Shown here: positions 48,969 through 60,012 of the stretch, in pieces
How the letters are laid out: each line of letters begins with the position of its first letter
Numbering within the stretch: position 1 is the stretch's first letter
DNA from: Eopsaltria australis
Lineage: Eukaryota > Chordata > Aves > Passeriformes > Petroicidae
NCBI GenBank assembly: GCA_034509425.1
Contig: JAVTVJ010001332.1
Coordinates: 62,001 to 126,000 of the forward strand
Direction of reading: 5' to 3'
DNA: 64,000 nt
Position numbers and translations under genes: made by a program
The notes under the pieces: model-generated
Told to the model about the DNA's origin: nothing
What the model saw: the letters and a program-made list of their open reading frames with translations, nothing else
The model's database searches: none

Positions 48969-50038
48969 ATTGGCTTTGCATGACAAGGTTTTGGAAGCAG
49001 GGGGCTACAGGAGTGGTTTCTCTGAGAAGCTGCAAGAAGTTCCTCCAATGTCTGATGAAGCCAGTGTCACACAGCTCTGAGAGGGACCTGCAGCTGTCGA
49101 GGGCTGAACCCATAGGGGACAGCAGTAGTGCTGCTGGGAAAACAGATTTGAGAAGGGGAGAAGTGCTGCTGTACTGGGGCAATTGCAGCCAGAGAACTGA
49201 TTGAGAACATGTGAGAGAAAGAGCTCTGCAAACCTCAAGATCAGTAGAGAGAAGCGGGGGAAAAGTGCTCCAGGCAGACATACCTCTGCAGCCCCTGGTG
49301 AAAACCATGGTGGGGCAGCTGTGCCCCAATAGCCTGTAGAAGTCCACAGAGCAGAGGTTCACCAGCTGCACCTGCAGGATCCCATGCTGGAGCAGGGGAA
49401 TGCCTAAAGAGTGGGAAATTCATGCCAGAGCATACTCCTGGTGGCACCTGGTTTCATGGAGACAGGATATTGTGCTGGAGTAGCTTTGCTGGCAAAACTT
49501 GTGACCTCGGGAAAAGGACTCATGCTAGGCCCAGTTAATAAAGAAATGAAGCCTGTGGGAAGGACTCACATTGGAGAAAACTGGGGAAGACTGTCTCCCG
49601 CAGGAGAGGTCCTGCATTGGACCAGAGCAAGAGTGTGAGAAGGAAAGAGTGGCAGAGACAATGTATGATCAGCTGACTGCAACCTCCATTCCTGCACCAC
49701 TGGCAAGGAGGAGGTAGAGAATTTGGGAATACAGTTGAGTCTGGGAAGAAGAAAAGGGTGAGCAGAAGGTGTTTTTAAGATTTTTTGATTTCTCATTGTC
49801 CTACTGTGCTTTGACTGGTAATAAATTAATTACCTTGAGCTGAGTCTGTTTCTTCCCATGGTGGTATTTGCTGTGTGAACTCCCTGTCTTTATCTTGAAT
49901 CACAAGATCTTCCTTAGCAATATTTTCTCTCTGCTGTCCAGCTGAAGAGGAATATGGTAGAGCTGCTTGTTTTGGCTCTCCTCCCTAACCAGGGTGGGAG
50001 TCAGTAAACTGCTGTGTGGTTAATCCACCTCAATATTC
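48969..50038 (+). mobile_element. Solo ERV LTR, family B (plus strand, about 1.07 kb)
   Basis: This is a long avian LTR type with a reiterated internal pattern. It opens with GACAAGGTTTTGGAAGCAGG and GAGAAGCTGCAAGAAG. It then has GTGAGAGAAAGAGCTCTGCA, AAAACCATGGTGGGGCAGC and repeated CATGCTGGAGCAGGGG / GGAAGGACTCACATTGG units. Next come GACTGTCTCCCGCAGGAG, a polyadenylation signal with CCTTGAGCTGAGTCTGTTTC behind it, and a terminus ending GTGTGGTTAATCCACC. Frames on both strands (such as 134 codons at 48967-49371 minus) reflect the GC-rich LTR and are not genes. It abuts the ATT repeat of a family-A LTR. A relative in opposite orientation lies at 53.9-54.8 kb. Confidence 0.85.
49820..49825 (+). 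terminator. Polyadenylation signal of family-B LTR
   Basis: AATAAA in the TGGTAATAAATTAATTACC context, the conserved position in this LTR type. The minus-strand copy has the matching signal at 54085-54090. Confidence 0.6.
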
Positions 50039-53000
50039 TAGTAACAGAGGTTAAAAATAAATATTAATCAGTGGAAGAGTAGAATAAAACACAAAATGGA
50101 TCAAGCGAGAATAGCCTTTTCCAATTTAGAACCTGAAAATCTTTTTGCTGAAAGATACCCAGACAAGAAATCAACATCATATACCAATTTTTAAAAATAT
50201 ATTTGATTGTTTTTATATTTGGGAAGTAGGAGAGGGAACCTTTTAAAACATATGGTAAATAAGATGGTGGTTCTTAGACTACACTTTTGAAATTAATTTC
50301 AGGCTGTAAGAGAAATTCTTTGAAATGTAAGATACAAGTAATTATTTAAAGGAAGAAACATAGAGCATTTTAAAGTAATAAATCTATCATTACAAAGATC
50401 TTGATTTCTTCCAAATTCACTATTTTTTAACACGTTATTTTATACTGTTATTTTTTTTGTGATTTGGAAAGACACTATTTGAATTCTACTTCTGTATTTT
50501 CTCCTACATCTTAGGAGGAAAACAAAGAAATTGCAGAGAATGACTTTGTCCTTGACAACAAAAGACTAATGAGAGACGGTGGGTGATCAGTGTGTTCGTC
50601 ACAGTAAGAGACTGTCTTGGTAATTCCTAGCATTAGGAATTAGTCTTGGAAAAGTTTCTTTCTTTGGTAAGTGAGCTTAAATGCAGAAGCCTCCTACTAA
50701 TATTTAAAAATTACACTGAGTGAGTTATTTTATTGGGATTTTAAAGTCTTTCACAAAATTTTCATGTCTTCATACGGATCTCATAGCTAATGGCTTCAGA
50801 AGGACGTTTTCTTCCTTTGATAATTAAAATGCTCATAAAATCACAAAAGTATACCTTTCATCAACTTGCTAGAAACAATTAAATTTTGATGAAACAGATA
50901 AAGATAACATTTTAATTTTTTAAAATATAGCATCAGCTTAAACCCAAATTGCATTGAATTACATATTCCAAAGGAATAGAGCTAAAGGCTGCACAAATAC
51001 CATTGGTGCATATCAAAAGGAGAGTGATGTATTTTTTTTCCTTTCTAGTTCAAATTAATGTAGTGGTAAGCCCTCTATAAGTATACTTGCATAAACACTT
51101 AACTGGTTCAGTGCCAAACTTGGAAGTCCATCTAATGATTTTTTCCTCAAATATCAGAATTTATTTATTGTTTGAAGAAACTAAAATGTGATTCACTGTA
51201 TATTACTGTTATCTTCTATCTGATTCCAGCGTAGTTTATTAGATTCTCAAGGATCCACAGAGATAAACACTTAAGCTTAATTTGCCCATGGGAAATAATA
51301 TGCTAAATAATAGTATCATCCGATTAAGTCTTCTCAGGCAAAACATGTGCTTGGTGGCCATAAAATTCCAAATTAACATCCCACAACAAAATTAAAATTC
51401 AATGTGATTACCTCAGATGATGATAACGTGCTCACAGCATGTAGTCCACTCAAGCATAATATGTTGTCCTGATCATAAAAGTAAACTACTTGTCAAAATA
51501 AGATGGTTTTCACTTTTTTCTTTTTTTTTTTTTTACATTTTATACCCTTTCAACGCACAGAAAAGAGTATGTAAAATACCAAAACAGTAGAAATCTTGCA
51601 AACTTTTGAAGCAGTTCTTGCAATTCATTTATTGAGGCTGAGAGCTCTCACTTTGATACATTACTAGTTTGCAGAACTAGGTGAGTGCCTTGCTTGTAAA
51701 GATTCATAGCATCTTCACATTTTGGACAGTGGAAGGTAGTTCACATATTTTGGACTAGCATGGTCCAGATTCACTAAGGAATTTTTAATGCATAACAGCC
51801 TTCAGATCTGCTATTAATTATTCTAAGACATCTCTCCTCTTTTCTTGCAGTTAGAGGTAAGGTTTTTCTCCTACTGACATTGCTAGGAGAAATTTGTGCC
51901 ACCTTTGATTTTTGCATATCACTCTCTGAAACGCTAATAAAGAACTCATAGTTACACCACAGAAATGCTGACTAAATACCTCCCTTAGGGGAGAAGTACA
52001 TTTGTGTGCCCCATCTTGCAGCAATGAAAATTAGGCCTGGCAAGTACCAGTTACGAATCAGCAGCTTAGAAGGCTCCTTAAAGATTGACTTAGAAAAAAA
52101 TATTTGTGTAGTTAGATTTTTTTCTTGAATCAACCTGAGGACTGAAAATGGAGTTGAAGAGCTTTCCTGCAAAAAACAGTAACAGACACTCTTCCTGTAC
52201 TGGAAATGGCATAATAGTTCTTGGGAATGTGGAGATCTGCAATTTTCCTTGCAGATGTTTCAAATTTTTTTTTCATGACTGGTGGTGTCATGCAGAATCT
52301 GAGTTGGAAATGATTGTCAATCCTTTGTCACATCTTTGAAGGTCAACTATAGCTAAGGTTTCTTAAAAAAATGTGTTTTGCAGAAACAAAAGAGCGGAGG
52401 GAAGATGCAAAAAATACAGAGTAAATCAACAACTGATCACTAAATAGCCTAGGAATATTTTAACTCTGCCATACTATGAATATAATAAAACCCTAAATAT
52501 TTAAACTGTCTTATTGGTGGTTGGCACATTGGGTACTCAGGGCTGAACAACATGTAAAAAGCAAGAAACTAATTGGACTTGCATAGGGCTAGTTCTCTCC
52601 ATTCTGTATTTTGGTAGATGTTTCCAAACAGATTACTAAATTATTCACTAAGAGTTTGTTTCTTTCTTCTTAACTGCGAAGACAAGAAGAAAGGCCAGCA
52701 AGGGATCTGAAAGAAAGTATACTTTTTCTGAAAAGAATAGAAATAGCCTGAGACCATTATTCAAACTCACATATTTTCTTATTCCTACTCTTATTCCTTT
52801 TTCCATTGATTGAGATTTTTTGCTTGTTTTCTTATGCTATGTTTTAAACAATGCTCGTGTCTGTAAGACAGTATAACATCAAGAAGAGATGGGGTCCAGC
52901 TTATGGTTCTCTGCTTTTATAATTTCTTATACAGTTTGAACAAAATAAGTGGCATGAAATCCAGACTGGAAAGGCTGGAGAGGCTTCACACATCAGAATT

Positions 53001-53908
53001 CTTCTTGTCCAGATGACAACAGCTGAGGAAACAGATTCATTTCATTACTAATGTGCTGAGTAGACAAAAGAGGAAAAATGTGAAAGATTACATCCTGGAA
53101 ATTTTTCTGTTTTATTGCTTTTGTCGTGGCCCACTCTTCACCCCTTATCATCCCTATGTTCTGAGATACACCTGTCCAAAACACATGGTGCTATAAGAAA
53201 AAGTCTTGTGCTTTCGGCTCATATGTTTTCTGTGATGTAAGAAAGCAAAAAATACTCTCGCAAACAGCGTTTTCTTTTAGCTTTGGCTGACTTGGAAAGA
53301 GGAATGTCAACAGGGTGCCTAGGAATCCACAGAGGGAGAAAAAAACCTTCAAAGATGAATTTCTAAGAGATTAAGCACAAAAGATCCCCTAAACTAGGCC
53401 AAAGAAAGCAGCATTGTTCACTGCAGTTCAATTCTCTTGTGAACCCTTGAACAAAACCTCAGTTTTGTTCTTCTATCCCCCCGCCCATCCCCTGTAACTT
53501 TGTTTTACATAATGACGCTTCTCTCATTATTTCTCTTCTGTAGAGGTAGTTTAGTTTGTCAGTGGGAAAGTGAGCTTCTGAATAAGGTGTTACAAAACAG
53601 AAGACAAATGAGGAAAGATCTGAAACAGTATAAGGAATACAGAAGACAGCAAGAGATGTGGATGATATGAGAAGAAAATGGTGCACCAACATTAAGCAAA
53701 AAATGACTGAGAAATATTATGTTTCTATATAGACCTAGAGGATGACACAGTGCTGCTAAAATAGGTCAAGTTGCACAAGGACCTGGGACACATGCCTCTA
53801 CTTCTAATGAACAAAGAGAGGCAAAAGACAGGATTGAACTGTTTAAAAATTGTGAAAGCAAATGGACCGGTACTAGTGACAGGTTTAGGCTTTATTTGAG
53901 AAGCCTGT
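50039..53908. other. AT-rich non-coding DNA, nothing recognised
   Basis: No gene, RNA gene or transposon identified; a 12-base T run near 51522. Short frames (for example 52148-52339 plus) have no recognisable domain. Confidence 0.6.
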
Positions 53909-54835
53909 TGTGATGCTAATCCTTGGGAAGTAGTCAAGGTCTGCCCAGCTGCTCATTTACCATCCCTCCTCAGGAGAAGGAAATAAGATGAAAAAAGCTC
54001 ATGAGTCAAGGAAAAGGCATGAAGATCACTCACTAAGTACTCTTATTGACAAAAGAGACTCGGTTTGGAGGAGAACAAGTTTAATTTATTGCCCAATAAA
54101 ATAGATTTAAGTAGTGAGAAACAAATACAAATACTAAAGCAACACCTTTCATCACCCTTCTGTCAGGCTAAACTTCAATTTTCATTCCTGACTCCTCTAG
54201 GTGCCCAAGGCAATGTGTTGGAAGGGTATGTTTGGAGGGGAAGTGTGGTCAATATACACTGATTTGTCTCTGGTGCATCTTCCTCCTTTTCCCTGCTCCA
54301 CTATCTGCATCTCTCCACTGAGTACAGAGAAATACCTATGGTGGCACCTGGAGTAGCTCCTCCCTTTCCCTCTCTACCCTTAACATTCACCCTTATGTCT
54401 CCCACTACTTTTCCCCTTCTGACTGTATAGCATCTTTGTCCTTTTTGGAAAGTATTTTCCCCGTGAACTCATTTTCCCAGGCACCATGATCTTTTCATAG
54501 GGGCTCAGCTGTGTCCTCTGGTGGGTCCACTGGAGGTGGCTGTGACCAGCTGTGTCCAGCACAGGGCAGCCCCTCAGCCTCTTTCCACAGAGGCCACTCC
54601 TGCAGCACTCTCTGCCAGTGCCTGGGCACCTGCGTGGGGTGAACAGCTGCTCATTACTGAGGGATGTGGAGATGCAAGCAGCCTTGCAGCAAGGGGAGCC
54701 GCTTAAGGGGTGGCAGGAGGTGGATCCATTCCTGTGGTGGGGTGACACAATTCAGTGCCATGGGATATTTATGGTCTGGGGACCTGCTTCTTCAAGGAGA
54801 CCAGCCAGGCAGGTAGCCACCTGCCTCCCCTTGTA
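53909..54835 (-). mobile_element. Solo ERV LTR, family B-like (minus strand), diverged
   Basis: The plus strand opens with TGTGATGCTAATCC, then CATCCCTCCTCAGGAG, AAGCTCATGAGTCAAGG, GATCACTCACTAAG, TTTAATTTATTGCCCAATAA and CACCCTTCTGTCAGGCTAAA. These blocks are the reverse complement, in order, of the 3' half of the family-B LTR at 49.0-50.0 kb. Further right it carries GGCACCATGATCTTTTCATA, GGGGCTCAGCTGTGTCCTCT, TGTGTCCAGCACAGGGCAGC and CCACAGAGGCCACTCCTGC, a U3-like part that differs from the 49-kb copy. It is therefore a sister subfamily or a recombinant. The left edge fits a TG terminus; the right edge is approximate. Confidence 0.78.
54085..54090 (-). terminator. Polyadenylation signal of family-B-like LTR
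   Basis: Minus strand reads AATAAA within the block homologous to 49820-49825 of the plus-strand copy. Confidence 0.55.
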
Positions 54836-56729
54836 ATTTGTAGTGCTCAAGAGAGAAGTGCTCCAATCAAAATGCCCTGGTGCAAACCTAAGAGTAAAAT
54901 GGTCTATTTTTCAACAGTTAATTCAGACACCTAGAGCACTGAGTAGCTTATGCAACACTGCATTACTGGTAACTTATGTTCTTCTTTTTTTGATTGAATT
55001 TATTTCTCATCAGTTCTAATGCTACATGTGCAAAAAGACAGCTGGTTGGTTGGTTGGTGGGTTGGTTTAGAGTTTGGGGTTTTTTTTTGTGGGGTTGAAA
55101 GGTGGAATCTATTGATGGTTGGTGTTTCTTGATCTCATTTTAACATACTTTCTTTTTTCCTCCTGAGCTGCTTTATTGATGCCTAAGTAGTTTCAAAAAT
55201 GTTCTGCTTATCACTTACTGGGTGAAACAAGTAATTTTTATTTACAAAAACCATGCCAGTATTCTATAGGTGAAACATCTAGATGTCTTTGATCTAATAT
55301 TTGTCAGACTAAAATTTATAAGAGTTTAAGACAACATTAATACCTCCTCAGGAACATACACTTTCTATAATTTTTCCTCTGGTAACACATGAATTTTTAG
55401 TTTCCTTTTTTGTTTGCTTGTTTTGTTGGGGATTTTTTGTTTTGGTTTTTTTTGTTGTTGTTGTTGTTTTTAAGGTAACTGCAAAGTTTCTATGTTTGCA
55501 AATACTTAGTTTTATATTTCCAATTAGAAAAAAATTTCATATATATGACAAGAAATTCTGAAGAAGTCACTAACTTTTAGCAGCCTTGTGGAATAAAAAA
55601 ATTATATTCTGCTGGTCTTTATCAACTTGCAGTAAAGTGATTAAATACAGCCAAATGTCTGGTTTTATTTGCTTTTTTGTAACTGTCTGATTTGTATAGA
55701 TCAGTTGAACAAGAAAACTGCTAATCCAAAGGATAAAAACCAAAAATTCACTGCAAATGTGGGACTGGAACTTGATTTTAAGCTGGATAATTTCAATTAA
55801 AATAGTAAAGTCCGTGATTATTACTAATGTGTTTTAGAGAATGAAAAAAAAAGCATTTAATTCTGAACATTTAATTACTCTTTTTTTCTTTCTCTTAATT
55901 TATTTGCAATTAATATATTTTAATTTAAATTAGAGATTTTGCTGTGCTGAAATTCTATTAGCTTTGTAAGGCATGCCTTTATAGAAAATATTTTTTAGAA
56001 GGAAAAGACTCTGATACATGGTCTGTATCTAAATTGCACATTTGGTATTGATCCAGATTTTTCATTATCCATCTGCATGTTCAGAATTAAGTGGGAATGG
56101 CCAAATGCTTTCTATATGTGTGCTTCTACTGCAGAAATGAGATCAAACCTACTGAAAACATCTGAGAAAAACAGGAATTGAGTTCTCCTCTACATGTATT
56201 TTGGTGATACAATTAATATTTTTACAAGATTTGTTTTGAGAAGCTTCTAGGATAAGATGTACTTCAAACCAGTGAAGAATCCATGAAACATTACCAGTTC
56301 TTTTTTGTCAAATCTCCAGCGTTTACCTAGGAAGGATGCTTAGGGGATATAGGAGAAGGAAAACAGAGAGATAGTGTTTGTGAATGTAAAAGTTCAGTTT
56401 GCTTGAATGTGTTTTATTTTTGGAATTGTTTTCATATGTGAGTGTATCTATGTGACTATATGCATATACACACAGTTGCTCTCCTAATGTTTTAATGGAC
56501 TGTTATTTCTTTAAGAAAAGAATGAATTTCCTTTAAGGAATGTATTCTAAAAAATATTTGTTACTAAATGTCTCATCCTGCATCAGATTAATATTTTGCA
56601 GAATATGCATTTATCGTATTTTTACATATTTACACTATAGCTTTCCAGAGGTCAGGTAGTAGCAAATGAGGTTTCACTCCTAGGAATTTCTGTCTTTCAG
56701 CCATCTATGCCCTCCAGGTATATACATTT
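54836..56729. other. AT-rich non-coding DNA with G/T low complexity
   Basis: No gene or transposon recognised. (GGTT)n-like and T-rich runs lie at about 55043-55094 and 55403-55472. Confidence 0.6.
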
Positions 56730-57167
56730 AAAGAAAAAAGAAAAAAAAAGAAAAAAAGAAAAAAGATAAAAGGAAAGCAAAGAGAAAAGGAAAGGAAAGG
56801 AAAGGAAAGGAAAGGAAAGGAAAGGAAAGGAAAGGAAAGGAAAGGAAAGGAAAGGAAAGGAAAGGAAAGGAAAGGAAAAAGAAAAGGAAAGAAAGGAAAG
56901 GAAAGGAAAGGAAAGGAAAGGAAAGGAAAGGAAAGGAAAGGAAAGGAAAGGAAAGAAAAGAAAGAAAAGAAAAGAAAAGGAAAGGAAAGGAAAGGAAAGG
57001 AAAGGAAAGGAAAGGAGAAAAGAAAAGAAAGAAAAGAAAGAAAAGAAAAAGGAAAATAAAAGGAAGAAAAGAAAAGAAAAGAAAAGAAAAGAAAAGAAAA
57101 GAAAAGAAAAGAAAAGAAAAGAAAAGAAAAGAAAAGAAAAGAAAAGAAAAGAAAAGAAAAGAAAAGA
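56730..57167. repeat. 438-base near-pure purine tract, (AAAGG)n then (GAAAA)n
   Basis: Only three bases are not A or G (T at 56767, C at 56778, T at 57057). The core 56779-57056 is 278 uninterrupted purines, mostly AAAGG pentamers. From 57058 the unit switches to GAAAA for about 110 bases. Minus-strand frames of 148-173 codons made of Ser, Phe, Leu and Pro are translations of this repeat and not proteins. Confidence 0.97.
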
Positions 57168-59742
57168 TTTCCAAAACACCAAAACTGTTGCTGTATTACT
57201 TTTCTATACCTTGGAAATTCGACCAAGAGTTTCCATTCTCTTTTTTCCCACTTCAGTTAAAAATAGTTGCCACACTGCCACCTTATGGCTAATACGGATT
57301 TGAAAAGTAAAAACATTCCCACCCAGCGTGTGTTTTGACATTTTGGCATTTTACGTGGTTTCCACTGTGTGAGTAAAGAATTAAACTTTAACCGACTCCA
57401 TAAAGCAATCTAGCCTTAAGTTTAAACTGCACCGTCGTTATCTGACTATTTGTTTCTCTCAAGTTGTAAGGACAGAGTACAAGGCAGTGCACCCATGAGG
57501 ATTAACACAGGGTGGGCAAAATCCAATCTGTGTTCACATACATGTGAAACTGTATGGAAGCCTTTGATCAACATCTGCTTTCCTTATTGTATTCAAGTCT
57601 GTATACTATACAGGACTTGTGTATGAAAATACCAAACAACTAAATGGAACCTAAATCCATATGCCTTTTTCCAGTGCATCTATCAGCAGAGAGAATTGTG
57701 GCACACAAATAACCAACTGTATGTGCAAGCCAGAGAAGTCTTTTGATTAAGTTAAATGAAAAAATAAATGTAATCCATTGTACTCTGTGCTAGAACGTGA
57801 GATTCCAAAAACTCAACTGTGAGAAAAATGTCTAAAACTAAAATTCTGCAACACCGTTATTTAAACAATTAAAAAACCCACAATGCCTGACAAATTCAAA
57901 ACTGAAAGTAATCAATTTAGCTTTATCAAAAGCATTAAGAACTATATCAGATCATCCCTAAGTAAAATAATAACATTCTCAGACAAATTATCCAATCTTT
58001 ATGTTCTTTAACTTTCCAAATAAAATTCTTTCAAATAAGATCTTGGCAATGAAAAGCTCCCATCTGAAAAAGTAAGAAATCATAAATGACTGAAGTACAC
58101 TGAACAACATGAGTTTTAATAATACTTTGCAACAATACAATATTTGATGAAAAAGCATCTAAGTATTGTCTATATATCTATATATATCTATTTACTCATC
58201 ATATTTTGTAGTTGATACTATTATGTAAAACTTTTTTCTTAAGGGCCTATGAAAATAGAATCTCAGGACACAATAGATAGAACCCAGAAGAGAAGACCTA
58301 CTTTAAACTGATTGTATAGACCCAGAAAATTCACTCACATGAATTATGTCTGGATTGCTGAAATAAAATCTTTTTTTTTTTTTTTTCTGAAAGGGAATCC
58401 TACCACAAAATTGTCTAAACTGTGCATAAAGCATAATCCCTTAATAGCACTGTATAATCTTTTGTTCTTATATTCTTAAAATAGGGACCATCATTGATTT
58501 TTTTGCATAACATTGGAAACAATATGTAGCACAGCTATTCAAATCTAAAGAAAAGGCAATGAAATTAGTTAAACTGTCTGTTTTTGTGCTTTCATTGAAG
58601 TGATAATTTGAATATTTATTTTGATTTTCACATATTTATGAGACACCAGACTACATTTGTATAACTGGAAGAAAAATCAATTAATGAACTAAATCTCTAA
58701 GAAAAAATCGGTGGAAAACATTCCATGAGAAAACTGAATGTTTGTGCTCTAAGCAAACTCAGCTTCTTTTTGATGAACTACACAAACTTACCTCCAAACA
58801 CTATACTTTCTATGTGCAGTTGTTCTCCAAGGGCCAAAATGTATCTTTCTGAGTGTTTATATTACATAGTTTGCTGTTTTGTATAGACCCAGTATATTTC
58901 AAAAGCCCAAACAAATGTGTACTTTGAGCAGAAGTGTATTAACTATTTTTTTTTGATGTATTGTTTATTCTGTAGACCTCTGCAATGCTCTGCATGCCCT
59001 GCTCACTTTTTGGAGTAAGCTGAAAATTATTTTTTACCAGATCACCTCATTAATTTACTCTTACTATCTGATATCACATTATGTTCTCACCAAAAATTAA
59101 TTTATGTTCCTCAAACTGAAATACAGGTTACTGCTACTGTCTTTCAGACTTTGAAAATGGAGAACACAAGCACAGGGATTTCAGTATTTAATAATTTGAG
59201 AAATTTAACATGAAAGATGGAGATTGGGATTTTTTTTCAAGTGCATGTTTGTCTTGTAGAAAAACTGTTCTAGGTCTTTAGTGTAATCAATAGAGATGTT
59301 AAGATAAAATTAAAAATTAAAAAGGCATGGACTTTTCTATTTGCCATGTGAAGATCCAAAAGTTGTTAAAATCACATATGAGGAGTTTCAGGTCAGGTAC
59401 CTAAAACACAAAAAAAAAAAAAAAAATACTACATTCCCACAAATGAAGGAAAACACAGTATCATTCCATTATACACATTTTTTATAAATAATGTAGTCAA
59501 CTTTTCTCTTACAAATGTAGATTTTAGGAGTAAAGGAGCATGTAAAATGATGTGACTAATAAGAAAGTTTAGATCAAGACCAAAGGATGTACTCTTGCAT
59601 GCAGTTGATGTGGGCAAAACCCAAAAAGGTTTTGGTTTTTCCCCTATAGCAGATTGGATCATGTGGGAAAATTTTGCTTCCCACTACAGTGTTCTTTAAT
59701 GCTTCAGTGTTATGTTATGGAAAACCCATAAAAGGGACTTTT
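57168..59742. other. AT-rich non-coding DNA, nothing recognised
   Basis: No gene or transposon identified. 57240-57440 is noticeably less AT-rich and richer in CpG than its neighbourhood (see findings). A 15-base T run lies at about 58372. Confidence 0.55.
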
Positions 59743-60012
59743 TATAAGGTCTTGTAGTGATAGCACAAGGGGGATTGGACTCAAGCTGAAGTTTAGATTT
59801 GACATAAGAAAGAAATTCTTTACTGTGAGGATGGAGAGGCACTGAAACAGGTTACCCAGAGTGGTTGTGAGCTCCCTGTTCATGGAGATGTTCAAGGCCA
59901 GTCTGGATGGGGCTCTGGGTAAGCTGGTTTAGTGGAAACATCCCTGCTATAGGGGGGAACTGGGTGACTTTTCAGGTCCTTTTCAAACAACTTATTCTGT
60001 CATTCTATGATA
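59743..60012 (+). mobile_element. CR1 LINE, 3' end
   Basis: GAAAGAAATTCTTTACTGTG, AGAGGCACTGAAACAGGTTA, GGAGATGTTCAAGGCCAGTC, TGGATGGGGCTCTGGGTAAG and TTCTGTCATTCTATGAT appear in the CR1 3' order. The octamer tail is reduced to about one unit and is followed by a 17-base T run. Confidence 0.93.

Noticed and set aside
48967..49447. Cluster of frames (134, 77, 74 and 68 codons) in a GC-rich patch
   Set aside because: They fall inside the family-B LTR; GC-rich sequence has fewer chance stops, and no retroviral or host domain is encoded.
54380..54836. Overlapping frames of 122, 94 and 61 codons on both strands
   Set aside because: Inside the family-B-like LTR; no domain, and several frames are open at once, as expected from GC content.
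56697..57226. Three overlapping Phe/Ser/Leu-rich frames up to 173 codons that look like a membrane protein
   Set aside because: All three minus-strand frames are open because a pentamer repeat lacks stop codons; composition is set by the AAAGG/GAAAA units.
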